Part shown: piece after piece, positions 12,061 to 23,885 of the stretch
Layout of the letters: each line of letters begins with the position of its first letter
Position numbering within the stretch: the stretch's first letter is position 1
Origin: Siphonodentalium dalli
Lineage: Eukaryota; Mollusca; Scaphopoda; Gadilida; Siphonodentaliidae
Assembly (NCBI GenBank): GCA_032622095.1
Contig: CP136061.1
Coordinates: forward strand, 9,317,787-9,381,786
DNA length: 64,000 bases
Direction of reading: 5' to 3'
Position numbers and translations under genes: made by a program
The notes under the pieces: model-generated
Seen by the model: only the letters and a program-made list of their open reading frames with translations
Told to the model about the DNA's origin: nothing
Databases searched by the model: none

Positions 12061-13370
12061 AGTACATAATAACGCTTGTCCGATAAAAGTACCAACTTAA
12101 AAGTTTGAATATTAGTGTTCACTAAATATATGCAAATTAGCAAACACCACAACTGGTGTGTTTTGCGAATCCGTGGGGTATATAAGATCTATGATTTTTA
12201 GTACGTCGTAGTGATGATAAATACATGTAGATGGGTTACTGCAGTGTGTGTTTGGAGATATTCTTGTAATATAACATCAGGCGGGCGACAAAAACAATGT
12301 CTCCCGGCTCAGCGGGCGACAGTGTGATTTGTCACGCGGCACGTGACAGGACATGGGCCAATCAGAAGGGTGGAAAATAGGGAGGAGGGTAACAATGGAT
12401 GATAATATGCATCAACAGTCATATATACTATATGTCATGACAACTGTTGAAATCTTTCCCTAGATCCTTGTTCAAAAACAAAATTAAATTATCACCCATA
12501 TATATAGAGCAGAGGTTTAAAATGTGTGATTTTTCGGTCTACTTTCACCATGAATCTCAGAAATCTTGCCATCTATATCAACAAATCTTCAAATTTGGTA
12601 TATATCTAGGAGTACGTGTGTACAATACTATATCATAGCACAGAATAATCCCAGTTCTTCCATCCTGCCAAATGTTACGAAAACCTGACTTTTTTGCTGA
12701 TTTTTTTGGTGAGTGGTGACACAATCTTACACAATAGTCTGGTCGATAAAAGGTTTGACCTAGAATAAATTTGGACTAAGTTGGTTTTTATTCCATTTTG
12801 AAGAGGAGTATATCCTCTATATTCTATAACATATCCAAAATCTGCTAAAATCCGCTTTGAGCAAACTTTTTTACAGAGATTTTAAAAATGCCCATTTTTC
12901 TACCTTGTGAAGTAGGTTTTTCCACAATATCCCTCATCGGCGACACCAGCACGCGTTAATCCTCCATCCGATATATACCAGTTTGTGTGAAATTAGAGTA
13001 TAGGGGGCGAATGGAGTGACAAGGACAGAAAATAATGCAATCGCGGCAATTAAATGGCTGTCAAAATGGCCGCAACTCCAATCCATAGCTACGACGAAAG
13101 CAACATATTGGATAACCACCTATAAGCGAAAATACACATTGGTAATTTACAAGTATGTTGTTATATATCTTTAAAGGTAACATATAATTAAAACAGATCT
13201 ATCTGAATTATTTATCGATCACTCCAATGCACGTTAACCCAATGATTTACGTTCGGGTTTTCTGCTTAGAATGCATCTAACTGTCAGGCCAAAAACAGTT
13301 ATTTCGGGCATGCAACACACGAAGTAATATTTCGCCACACAGTGCATGGTAGTTATACCCCCTTTTTACC
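12061..13370. other. Intergenic, one GGGCGACA repeat scrap
   Basis: About 12280-12345 has the GGCGACA / GTCTCCCGG / TTTGTCACG words seen in the 2238-2385 hairpin. I see nothing else; short frames at 12447 and 12934 have no recognisable domain. Confidence 0.35.
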
Positions 13371-13375
13371 CCTGT

Positions 13376-13945
13376 CCGTGCGTCCGTCTGTCCGTCCATT
13401 CCCACAAAATGCCACTTATGTGTCTTCGAAGCCATTCAAACACCATTTGGACTCAAATGATTGCTTTTGTGGCTAGTCACATAAGCAACCTCATTTGACA
13501 GCTGAAATGTGATCTAAGTGGCCTGAGAAAGTCACTTGAAAAAAATGTCGTTTAATAAATGGAAACAATTTGTCCATCAATATGGATGTCCAACCAGTGT
13601 TCTATGGATACGGACGGACGGCTTAAGTGGCTAGCAACATTAGCAACCTTATTTACAAATATACAATATTTTTCTTAATCGCGCTTTATTTCTTAATGAA
13701 CTCTCTAAATTGTGAATGAAGGGTTGAAAAAATACAATCTGCTGACTACTTCACATCCGCCAACCTTAAATCACAGAATACATTGACACTTGATTTGCAG
13801 CCTCGCAAGTAGCATTTCGTGAGAACCCCTTTTGAAGCCACGTAAAAACAAGTAGTCACATACATGTAGGTCACACCATTTTTTCTAGCCACTTAAGTTT
13901 GTAGACACATAAGGGGCAAAATGTGGGTCCGTCCGTCCGTACGTC
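13376..13945. mobile_element. Inverted-repeat element bounded by CCGT runs
   Basis: At the left, CCGTCTGTCCGTCCATTCCC followed by ACAAAATGCCACTTATGTGT is matched in inverted orientation at the right by ACACATAAGGGGCAAAATGT followed by GGGTCCGTCCGTCCG. Arms are about 45 bp and the interior about 470 bp, with no ORF. It directly abuts the tandem array that starts at about 13950. Confidence 0.6.
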
Positions 13946-14745
13946 CGTCCGATGTCTGTTCATGTCATAATTTGAACAATAGTGCTCGGATCTCAATGAA
14001 ATTAGGTATGGATGTTCACTACTATGAGGACATTAAATAGTCTAGAGGTTCCATCGTTTTGTTCGGATTTTCCGTTCTAGAGTTATTTATCTTTGTTTAT
14101 CTGGAAATGTTGAATTTTTGGTCCATCTGGTGTCTGTTCATGTCGTAACTTCAACAGTTGTACTGGGATCTAAATGAAATTTGGTATGGATGTTCACTAC
14201 TATGAGAACATTAAAAAGAGGGTTCCATCGTTTTGTTCGGATTTTCCATTCTAGGGTTATACATCTTTGTTTATCTGGAAATGTTGGCTTTTTGGTTCGT
14301 CTGTTGTCTGTTCATGTCGTAACTTCAACAGTTGTGCTGGGATCTCAATAAAATTTGGTATGGATGTTCACCACTGTGAGGACATTCAATAGAGGGTTCC
14401 ATTGTTCTGTTTGGCTTTTCCATTCTAGAGTTATTCAAGTTTGTTTATCTGGACATGTTGGCTGTTTGGTCCATCCGATGTATGGTCAGGTCATAACTTG
14501 AACAGTAATGCTCGGATCTCAATGAAATTTTGTATGGATGTTCACCACTATGAGGACATTTAATGGCACATTCAACTGTTTTGTTTTGTTTTTTTGTGCT
14601 ATAGTTATTCATCTTCGTTTATATGAAAATGCTGATTTTTGGGTCCATCTGTCTGAGTATAGCAGTCATAAGTTATAGATATGCCCACACTAGGCGGTAT
14701 GCCACTAGGGGGTATGTACCGGACGACAGTCCATCTCTTGTTTAA
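13946..14745 (+). mobile_element. Pearl-like tandem array, about four ~178-bp monomers
   Basis: The monomer contains TCTGTTCATGTCGTAACTTC, GGGATCTCAATGAAATTTGG, TATGGATGTTCACTACTATG and TATCTGGAAATGTTGG. It recurs at a spacing of about 175-180 bp (GGATCT words near 13988, 14166, 14340 and 14514). A CCGTCCGT run precedes the first monomer. The tract ends GACAGTCCATCTCTTGTT, the same end as the array at 16248-17622. Apparent long frames are shadows of the repeat. Confidence 0.75.
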
Positions 14746-15293
14746 TTTGGAATGATGATTAATTATTGAATGTAACACAGAAACTGAAGTGCACACCCTT
14801 GCTGTGTAAATACTAGTTACATTTCTGGAATTTTCAACACTCTCCGTGATAATAAACCATACACGTATGTCGTAATGCTGATTATACTGTAAAGAAACAC
14901 TCATCTCTTCAACAGAAAAGTACCCTATCTCACTAGATCGAAGAGACTGCGCTTCGTACATTTTATTTCACACTAATTTTTCTTTCTTAGTAGACAATGT
15001 TCAAATTACTTCAATCGGCTCTTCACAACGGGAATTTTTACCACGCAATGCACACTATTAGTTTTCAGTATCTTGTTGTTTGAAATTATATTGCCATTGC
15101 CACCCACATACTTGCGTTAAATATCAGGTCATGAGCGTTTAAAGTTATTAGTTCTGCATTTACCATTCACTCAATGTTGCTATTTATGGTTTTGTATGCA
15201 GCAGATATGTATAACATTAGGGAGAATGGGTAAACGCGGCGATGCGGTTGCAGAAAAGGTAGTACGTTTCACGTATATGTGGCCTTAGTGCAT
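14746..15293. other. No recognisable feature
   Basis: A 118-codon frame on the minus strand (14961-14605) overlaps the array end and has no recognisable domain. Nothing else supported. Confidence 0.35.
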
Positions 15294-15772
15294 TTAAAGG
15301 TACTCAACCCGATAAAACTCCTCTCAATTACTATTTCAATGGCTTCGGGGGTCAAAAATATTTGATTCGAGTCGAGGAAGTCACCCATCAAAGCTCAGAT
15401 TTGTTAGATATCGATTTTAGAAATCTATTATTTTTCATTATCGGGAATACTATCTGGCCCAGAACTCAATCAAAATTGCGTTAAAATTACCACTTGATTT
15501 TAGAGTTATCCATCCTTGTCTGTTTGAATAGATTTGGAGAACACATCCAGAGCAGATTACGGCAGTTAGTAGTACTGATCTCGAGTTTATAACAAATTTC
15601 AAAAATCAATATCTAATAACTCTGAGCTTTGTTTGATGGGTTCCTCGACTCGAATCAAATATTTTTTACCCCCAAAGCCAAAGAAATAGTAATATAGGAC
15701 CCTCCGATCGGATTGTTGTTGTTGGAATCTGTTGAGATGGGGACCCTCTTTACGGGTTGAGTACCTTTAAGC
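15294..15772. mobile_element. MITE with TAAAGGTACTCAACCCG ends
   Basis: The left end TAAAGGTACTCAACCCG and right end CGGGTTGAGTACCTTTA are perfect inverted repeats. Diverged inverted similarity extends about 130 bp inward (TTTGATTCGAGTCGAGGAAG against its inverse near 15645). The interior has no ORF. Superfamily undetermined. Confidence 0.75.
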
Positions 15773-16247
15773 ACATATAATTTCCAGGTATAAAGACAGT
15801 CTCTGCCACAGAGTATGTAAGCAAATTTGGTTATGTTGAGAATTTATTGAAAATAGTCTATTGTACTCCTTTGGATTTTGATAAATTGCATCCATGGTAT
15901 ACCTCCATGCATTTGTGTGATAAAAGCAAAATATTTGTCTTTAATCACTTGACCGGAGGAAATTATGACTATTGTTTTAAGACACTGACAATAGGATCTA
16001 CACAGTTTACCTCGTACCATATGAATAGCTCTCATACTGTTCTATAGAAGTGAATTTTGACATTTTTGGTGCTGTAGATATAAAAATAAATGATTATCGG
16101 TCACATTCGTGAGACTGTTTTCATCACATACATTTATGCTTCTAGAAAAGGTCACATAATCAATACATCTCTATTAGATCCCATTTAACTGTTTAATTAC
16201 ACATATATTACACGATTCGAGATAAACTGTACAGATAAAATTGCGTT
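15773..16247. other. No recognisable feature
   Basis: Frames open on both strands at 15844-16047 mirror each other and have no recognisable domain. Confidence 0.3.
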
Positions 16248-17622
16248 ATTATGCTCCCGACTTGAAGTCGGCGGGTATATAGTCGACGTCTCTGTCCGTC
16301 TGTACGTCCGTCCGTCTGTCCGTACGAACAGTAGTGCTCGGATCTCAATGAAATTAGGTATGCATGTTCACTACTATGAGGACATTAAATAGAGGTTTCC
16401 ATCGTTTTGTTCGATTTTCCATTCTAGAGTTATTCATCTTTGTTTATCTGGAAATAGTGGCTTTTTGGTCCATCTGGTGTCTGTTCATGTCGTAACTTCA
16501 ACAGTTGGTCTGGGATCTCAACCATAACTTGAACAGTAGTGCTCGGATCTCAATGAAATTTGGTGTGGATGTTCACAACTATGAGGACATTAAATAGTGG
16601 GTTCCATCGTTTTGTTTGGATTTTCCATTTTAGAGTTATTCATCTTTGTTTATCTTGAATGTTGGATTTTTGGTCCGTCTGGTTTCTGTTCATGTCATAA
16701 CTTGAACAGTAGTGCTCGTATCGCAATGAAATTTGATAGGGATGTTGACTACTATGAGAGCATTCAATTGAGGGTTCCATCGTTTTGTTTTGATTTTCCA
16801 TTCTAGAGTTATTCATCTTTGTTTATCTGGAAATGTTGGCTTTTTGGTCTGTCTGTTGTCTGTTCATGTCGTAATTTCAACAATTGTGCTGGGATCTCAA
16901 TGGAATTTGGTATGGATGTTCACTGCTATGAGGACATCAAAATGAGGGTTCCATTGTTCTGTTTGGATGTTCCATTCTAGAGTTATACATCTTTGTTCAT
17001 CTGGAAATGTTGGCTTTTTGGTCTGCCTGTTGTCTGTTCATGTTGTAACTGGGATTGTGCTGGGATCTCAATGGAATTTGGTATGGATGTTCAATGCTAT
17101 GAGGATATTCAATAGGGGGTTCGATTGTTTTGCACCGCTGTTCCTTTCTAGAGTTATTCATCTTTGTTCATCTGGAAATGTTGGCTTTTTAGTCCGTCTG
17201 GTGTCTCTTCATGTTGTTTAAACTTAAACAATTGTGCTGGGATCTCAATGGAATTTGGTATGGATATTCACTGCTATGAGGACATTCAATAGTGGGTTCC
17301 ATTGTTCTGTTCCGAGTTATTCATCTTTGTTTATCTGGAAATGTTGGTTGTTTGGTCCATCCGATGTCTGTTCAGCTCATAACTTGAACAGTAATGCTCG
17401 GAACTCAATGAAATTTTGTATGGATGATCACCACTATGAGGACATTTAATGGCACATTTAAAAGTTTGTTTTGCTTTTTTGTTCTATAGTTATCTTTGTT
17501 TATATGAAAATGCTGATTTCTGGGGCCATAATTATGTCTGAGCCATCATAAGTTATAGATGTGCCCACACTAGGTGGTAAGCCACGAGGGGGTATGCGCC
17601 GGATGACAGTCCATCTCTTGTT
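16248..17622 (+). mobile_element. Pearl-like element: terminal stem-loop, CCGT run, about seven monomers
   Basis: It opens with TTATGCTCCCGACTTGAAGT followed by CGGCGGGTATATAG, a terminal palindrome (CCGACTT/AAGTCGG). A CCGT-type run (16282-16325) follows, then about seven copies of the ~175-bp monomer shared with 13946-14745. It closes with GACAGTCCATCTCTTGTT. The architecture matches oyster pearl/CvA-type dispersed tandem repeats, which have been related to non-autonomous Helentron-like elements; that link is from general knowledge. Reading frames at 16597-17449 are repeat shadows. Confidence 0.75.
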
Positions 17623-17628
17623 CCACTT

Positions 17629-18360
17629 GTTATACCCCCCGCAACGAAGTTAGGGGGGGTATACTGGAGTCAGCTCGTCCGTCGTCCGTCGTCCGTCCGT
17701 CCGTGGACACAAATTTGTCCGGAGTTTTTCTCAGTCGTTTTTTTATCAATTTCCTTGAAACTTGGCACAGACATCAATCACCATGGGAACCTGTGCACCT
17801 GCGATTATGACGTCTGTAGGACCTTTTTTTGGTGGAGTTATCCCCCTTTTTCGACTTAGAAATGTTGTTGGCAACATGCATAATTTTGTCCGAGCTTTTA
17901 TTCCTACATTTTTCGGTCAATGTTTTTTAATCTTGGCACTGATATTTAGTACCATGGGAACCTGTGCACCTGCGATTATGACGTCTGTCTGACATTTTTG
18001 TGTGGAGTTATTCCCCTTTTTTTACTTAGAATTTTTTTCGCAACATGCATGATTTTGTCCGAGCTTTTATTCCTACATTTTTCGGTCAATGTTTTTTAAT
18101 CTTGGCACTGACATTTTTTGGTGGAGTTATTCCCCTTTTACAACTTAGAATTTTTTTCGCAACATACATAATTTTGTCCAAGCTTTTATTCCTACATTTT
18201 TCGGTCAATAGGTTTAAGATTAGGGTTATGGTTGTACACCTGCAATGGGAACTGTTATTTTATTATTTTAACTAAATGTTTACTGACATGTGAAACATCT
18301 TAGTATTTTAAAAACAGGGGGGTATCCGTAGTCCCATTGGGACAGTCACACCTCTAGTTA
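17629..18360 (+). mobile_element. Second pearl-like element, different monomer
   Basis: It begins TTATACCCCCGCAACGAAGT followed by TAGGGGGGGTATACTGG, a stem-loop, then CCGTCGTCCGTCCGTCCG. About three partial monomers follow, with GTCCGAGCTTTTATTCCTAC and CTGTGCACCTGCGATTATGA. It ends AGGGGGGTATCC, then CACACCTCTAGTTA. Only 6 bp separate it from the previous element, so one probably inserted next to the other's end. Confidence 0.7.
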
Positions 18361-18495
18361 CCTTTATAGTAAGGTATGAATTATTGAAACTTTTTGCACT
18401 CGTGAAAAGGTTGGTGTAAGGATTTATTAAAATAGCTAATCGGTATCGCCAAGGTATGGGTTAAACATCTGCCGATTGTGATCGGCCTTTCGATA
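18361..18495. other. Short spacer between repeats
   Basis: Contains ATCGCCAAGGTATGGGTTAA and ACATCTGCCGATTGTGATCG, phrases also found at about 57733 and 58550, so it is probably part of another repeat. Confidence 0.4.
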
Positions 18496-19735
18496 AGCTC
18501 ACCTGAGACGAAGCTATAGTCATCACTTCCCATCTGTCACCTGTTCATCTGTCTGTCCGTCCATCCATCTGTTCCCTAGGTGACTCACATTCAGATTTGT
18601 TCAAATGAGGTCACTCTGTCAAATGGTTGTGAAGCCAGGGCCATAACGCTTGCCCTCATAATAATTCTTTAAAACGACTTCTTCTCATGTACCATCAGGT
18701 TGAATGGGTTCATATTTGGTATGAAGGGTCCTTGGGTGACTGGAGTTCAGATTTGTTCAAATGGGGTCACTTGTTTTAAATGGGGTCACCTGGTCAAATA
18801 GGGGCCAAGCAAAGGACATTTTTCCTCTTAATATGCTTCCTTCACATGGACTATCAGGTCTATTTTACTGATATTTAGTATGAAGGGTTCTTTGGTGTCT
18901 GGGATTCAAATTTATTCAGATGGGGTCACCAGGTTAAATAGGGTGGGACCAGGGACATAACTGTATGTCTCTATAGTAATACTTAAAATGTCTTCTCAAG
19001 AGAGGTTGGTCTATTTAGCTTACATATAGTATGGAGGATCCTTTAGTGACTGAGATTCAGATTTGTTAACATGAGGTCAACCTGTTAAGAAATGACAGGG
19101 CTATGGGGACTTAACACTTTTGTGTCTAATAAAATAATTAAAATACAAAATTCATTAAAACATCTACCTTGGAACTACCTGACTGATTAATCTGACATAG
19201 TTTGAGATGTCGGTTGTGAAATTCCAACCTAAGACTTGGGAGTCTGGAGCCCGGTCGGGAGGGGACATGTTGAGCTAGAGGACGGTGTTCGGGAGATATG
19301 TGGTTAATGTACATAGACTCATTAGACTGCCTAATTGTACTCACCCGCGCTTGTAGTCGCACCTGAACAGTCCGAGTGAATTATGGAATGTGTGAAACTG
19401 TGCATTATTGCTTATAGATCTGCAGTGTTACGATTAAACGAGTATTGAACGGACGTATTTCTTCTATCTTCCCGCTGTACATTCGGCTCCCTGACAGAGG
19501 GAGAGGGGGGGGGGGGGGGGGGGGGGGGGTGATCAGTAGTGTACAGTTGGTAATTTCAAGGTAGATATTCACCGATCCACATACATGAAGCCTCTCTAGC
19601 CATATAACATGTTTAGATCTACTTCTTTTAAAGTGATTATGAAAAGTTCTGACTGTTATGGTCTCCAGAGTCCCAGTCTTATAAGTCTTTGCAGTCTGGT
19701 GAGCGACCCCACAGTCTTTGACTGTCTTGTTGGAT
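18496..19735 (+). repeat. AGCTCACCTGAG repeat fused to a copy of the 7.6-8.46 kb unit
   Basis: Starts AGCTCACCTGAGACGAAGCT and a TCTGTCCGTCC run, then ~180-bp monomers. From about 18785 the sequence follows 7625-8460 closely. Colinearity breaks at about 19285-19535, where unrelated sequence and a G run (19505-19530) are present only in this copy. Frames at 19138-19767 come from this repeat and its poly-G. Confidence 0.7.
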
Positions 19736-20014
19736 TGATGACTGATGTACAGTACAGTACACACCAAATAGTAATAACAATTAACATTATGATCTTGTAA
19801 CTAAACATGTTAGAATATTGACAGTAGTGTGGTATTAACTACTACGAGTACTATTAGTCTATCATAATGTATGTGCACATGATGTACTAGTATGGGGAAT
19901 AAGGACAATAACATTAGTTACAATACAATTATAACTATTTTGTAATTCAAAATGTTAAAAAATAACATTGAATGATTGACTGCGTGAGATCTACGGGAAG
20001 CCAAATTGAATCTC
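19736..20014. other. No recognisable feature
   Basis: AT-rich sequence leading into the palindrome cluster. Confidence 0.3.
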
Positions 20015-20650
20015 TATCTAATTGCGCTTAAGCGCAATAACTAAATATTTAATTGCGCATAAGCGCAATAAAGAATAGCTAATTGAGCTTAAGTGCAATA
20101 AGGAATCTCTTATTGCACTTAAGTGAAATAAGAAGTAGTCTTATTGCACTTAAGCGCAATAAGGAATATTCTTATTGTGCTTAAGCGAAATTAAAGAGGT
20201 AATTTCACTTAAGCACAATAAGGAATATTCCTTATTGTGCTTAAGGGAAATTACTTACTAGCCATATTACATAAACTCCCTATAATTCAAATGGTATCGT
20301 CCATGGTACAATGGGTGGAAATTTGGATAATTCTTCTATTTGCAGAGGGGTGATCTCATGACATGAGGGAGATATTAATGGCGCTTAATTACAATAAGGA
20401 TGTAATTGCGCTTAAGCGCAATAACTTCAGAATAAGGAATCCCTTATTACGCTTGTAAGGAAAATCTAATTGTATTAAGTGCACTAAATAATATTCTTTA
20501 TTAAATTATTGTTCTTGACTTAAGCGCAATAAGGTATCTCTAGACTCTAATTAGTAATTGTGCTTAAGCGAAATAAGGAATATTCTTATTGCACTTAAGC
20601 GTAATTAGAATTTAGAGATTCCTTATTGCGCTTAACTTAAGTGCAATCTA
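20015..20650. repeat. Cluster of TTGCGCTTAAGCGCAA-type palindromes
   Basis: At least 15 exact or near matches to the self-complementary core GCGCTTAAGCGC, usually flanked by AATT/AATAA (for example ATTGCGCTTAAGCGCAATAA), lie in about 630 bp with irregular spacing. They are joined by AAGGAATATTC and AAGGAATCTCT words, themselves partly palindromic. A break without the motif (about 20255-20365) splits the cluster in two. No ORF. Confidence 0.8.
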
Positions 20651-22251
20651 AATGTCAATCTGGCTTCACATAGACTCTGCATAATCATATTCTCTAGTCT
20701 AGAGATCATCAACGCTGTCTACAGTCTATGGTCAACAGCTTTGAATACTCAATCATTGGTTATTTATCAAGACACGATTTAACATGACTCATGAGTTTCG
20801 GCTAAAATCGGCTTTACGTAACCTGACACAAATTCACACCGCAATATTTTAATTTTAAATTTGTAGTACTAGTAGATTTCTGTAAGTCTACTTTAAATTA
20901 TCACGTGACTCAAAAGGCATGCGATGTAAACAAACATGGACATGGCTGGGTGCAGACCCGCTGAAATCATATCCACAAAGCCAACGGCATGCTATAATAT
21001 TTTGAGGAACTGTATAAGATTAATAGTACATGTAAATACATACCATAGAAATAATCCGCATTAATATATTGTTGACAGATTCGAGTCAGCCTCCGCTCCA
21101 CAGTCAACTGTGACTGTCCAGTCCAGTGAAAAGAAAATGTGATCGAATTATCACCACTCGTCTACACTTCCAGTCACACATTCTCGAGAAATGTGCAGCT
21201 CATCACAATTGAATAAACATTGATGTGCGTATAAATGACCCACTAGAACCAAGCATGCTTTTGAGGAGGCGGTCTAATCCGATTCCATTTGAGTCGAGAA
21301 TTCGGAAAATGGCTTTCCTCGCTTGAACTCAGCGGCATCGGGAATCGAGGAATGAAATTTCAATAAGTTCAGAACATCTGAGAATTCCTGCAAGTCGTCA
21401 TAGAAGCTCGTGTGTAAACACATAAAATTATCAATATATGCATACATGTAACTAAGAATATTAAAATTTAAATCCCACCACAAAGAAAACGCTTCCGAGC
21501 CGAATTCATCTTTAAGCGAGGGGCATGTATGATTTGAACTTGAAGAGGCACCTTGTTTACGATGACGTCATTTCGCGCGTGCGTTGCTCCCCAACTTAAC
21601 CCTTCAAGTTTCAACGGCATTTCTATTGGTTGAAATTGAAAATTCTGAAATTTCAGCTCCACCTGAATCTAGTTACCCAATTGGCAGAAATACCTTAGGA
21701 GTACCTCTTAGTTTTATCAATTAGAACTCTAATTTTATTGACGATATGAGATCAACACCATACTATGAAACTGTTTATGGCGGTGTTATCCAAGCCTGTG
21801 CTTTGATAATGATTATAATTTTATTTTGCGATCAAACGTCACTGCAGCTCAGCAGAAACGCATGGGCACTAGTTCAGTTCAGCAGAAACGCATGAGTCCT
21901 ACGATTATAGTACACCCACTGGATGCAGCTTCGCCGTTACGGTCAGTGGGTTAAAAAAAACATGCACCTCGCCTCTTGTAAAACTGTAACATTTGACAAT
22001 ACCCCTATCCAAGTTGAGCTGCAGTGTCATTCACACTTTCATTTCTGAATTCTGTTAAAAAAAGATGGCTGCCAGTGGCCATCTTGGATTTTACTCCTTG
22101 TATGACTAAATCCATTTTCTTCATTTCAGGAGAAAGCTTCAGCTGGACTAGCTCTGAAACTCCATGAGTCAAAACTGAGCTCACGAAAAATCAGAGTTGA
22201 ACGTGCAGTTGATGGGAAAAGAAAATTGAAGATCAAAATATCCTTCTCTAT
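20651..22251. other. Intergenic, no gene recognised
   Basis: A small duplication of CAGCAGAAACGCATG occurs at about 21850 and 21882. The phrase TGGCTGCCAGTGGCCATCTT with GGATTTTACTCC at about 22064 is a scrap of the 46-kb monomer family. Minus-strand frames at 21274-21662 have no recognisable domain. Confidence 0.35.
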
Positions 22252-22622
22252 CTAAGGCGACACCAATTTTTAAGTCTGGTTTACGAACACCTCCTACAAC
22301 TTTTTTTCCATTTCATGAAAAAAAAAAAAAAAAATTCTCCCAAAATGTTTTACATGCATACTGATTTTCATGTGCTGTCGCTTCCAGTTCTGCTTATAAT
22401 CATTTACAGATCCATAGTTTCATGTATTTCATGACAAGAAATGTCTTGTTTGGTTCAGAATTTCATTCAAAAACAATTTTTGTAAATTTTTTGTAAAATT
22501 CCACGATTTACTTGATATATAAATTAGGGGGACAATTTTTTTTTTTTTTTTTTCCCTCCTGCATCTACTTTTTTTCTCCCCACATGTTCGTAAACCAGAC
22601 TTAAAAATTGATGTCGCCTAAC
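22252..22622. mobile_element. MITE with about 40-bp terminal inverted repeats
   Basis: CTAAGGCGACACCAATTTTT and AAGTCTGGTTTACGAACA at the left are matched inverted at the right (TGTTCGTAAACCAGACTTAA and AAATTGATGTCGCCTAA). The interior is mostly A- and T-homopolymer-rich (runs at 22317-22334 and 22540-22553). No ORF. Confidence 0.75.
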
Positions 22623-22739
22623 CATGAAAATCTGTTGGCATGATTCTGCAAATTTATTTGAGGAAGGTTGAGAAATTTGATGACATAAGAGCTAATAGAT
22701 GCGTAACAAGTAGACAGGTGGGCTTAAGCACATATACAA

Positions 22740-23056
22740 AATAGCAATACAGAGTGTGACATTCATATAGTATAGATATAAAAAATATAGATATATAAAT
22801 ATAACAGAGTGTGACATTCATATAGTATAGATATAAAAAATATAGATATATAAATATAACAGGAAGGCAGCTTGACAGTTCTGCAGAGGGACAAGATAGT
22901 GAATTAACCCAGCTTAGTGGTAACTACTAAATAAATACTAATACATTATATAGAAACATGATAATCAACATGTGCTATCCCACCCTCCTCCCTCAAAAGG
23001 GCTGTCAAGTAACCTGTGCTATCCCACCCTCCTCCCTCAAAAGGGCTGTCAAGTTG
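22740..23056. repeat. Two short tandem duplications
   Basis: A ~59-bp unit beginning AGAGTGTGACATTCATATAG is present twice (about 22749 and 22807). A ~40-bp unit with GTGCTATCCCACCCTCCTCC and CTCAAAAGGGCTGTCAAGT is present twice (about 22972-23053). Confidence 0.85.
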
Positions 23057-23302
23057 CTTAACCCTTTCATGACTGGAGCTTCCTGAAATTTTGCGAAAAC
23101 ACTGTTCCAATGCATTCTCTTATATATGCGAGTCTCCCATAGGGAGCCTGGCATATATAATAGAATGCGTTGGCCAAACAATATTTACCTTGACCTTGTA
23201 CGCCAGTGCATTCTCTTATATATGCGAGGCTCCCTATGGGAGAACACACTGGCACAGGATCTTTAATGTTGCACCAACGCAGCGTCCGTTATGAAAGGGT
23301 TG
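23057..23302. mobile_element. MITE with AACCCTTTCAT ends and internal ATATATGCGAG palindromes
   Basis: The ends AACCCTTTCATGACTGG and TTATGAAAGGGTTGAG are inverted. Inside, CATTCTCTTATATATGCGAG followed by TCTCCCATAGGGAGCC and a second such block form nested palindromes. The same family is the host of the LINE at 51.58-55.22 kb, and fragments appear at about 58400 and 60318. Confidence 0.7.
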
Positions 23303-23885
23303 AGATAACATGAAATAAATAATTATAAGGAGACATTTAAATTGATAAACTAGCTTCATATTCTGATGTGTATAAACATTAGTTTTCCCGACGCCTTCAC
23401 GAATTCGAGGAGACGCTGGGGAAATTCGCAAAATGTCGTGACCTCATTAAACTCCAATGTCACAGCGACAACACGACATTATGCAAACTCCCGACCGCCA
23501 AACCAAAAATCGTTTCGCGATCACGAAAACCCAGAACCAAGTCGTATATGGATATGTAAGGCGATGGGTTTGCATAGTTTTACGTGGCATTGCCACAAGG
23601 AAACACAAATTCTTTGAAATGAATTTATTATAATTGGATTGCTTGGAAGAAGACAGGAACAAACATAATACATGTATGATTTAAATATACATATCCGCAT
23701 ATCTAGAACATTTATACATAATCTGAATACCCAAATTCATACATGTTAGCATGAAAAGTAATTATTCTATTCCAAATTATACAAATAATGCACTGTCATG
23801 TGATGTTGTACTATATATATTTCCACACCGCCAACCCACAGGCCGCCAAAAATTTGCGTATCCACAGAGAGAAATCATTATTTCC
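23303..23885. other. No recognisable feature
   Basis: Separates the MITE from the DIRS-like remnant. CCGACCGCCAAACC at about 23490 and CACCGCCAACCCACAGGCCG at about 23826 resemble each other loosely. No gene supported. Confidence 0.3.

Noticed and set aside
14605-14961. 118-codon minus-strand ORF as a host gene
   Set aside because: It overlaps a repeat end, has no recognisable domain and no splice context.
16597-17449. Series of + frames of 69-84 codons
   Set aside because: They follow the ~175-bp monomers in different phases and arise from the repeat.
17762-18275. Two similar 76-codon + frames
   Set aside because: Duplicate translations of the pearl-like monomer, not a gene pair.
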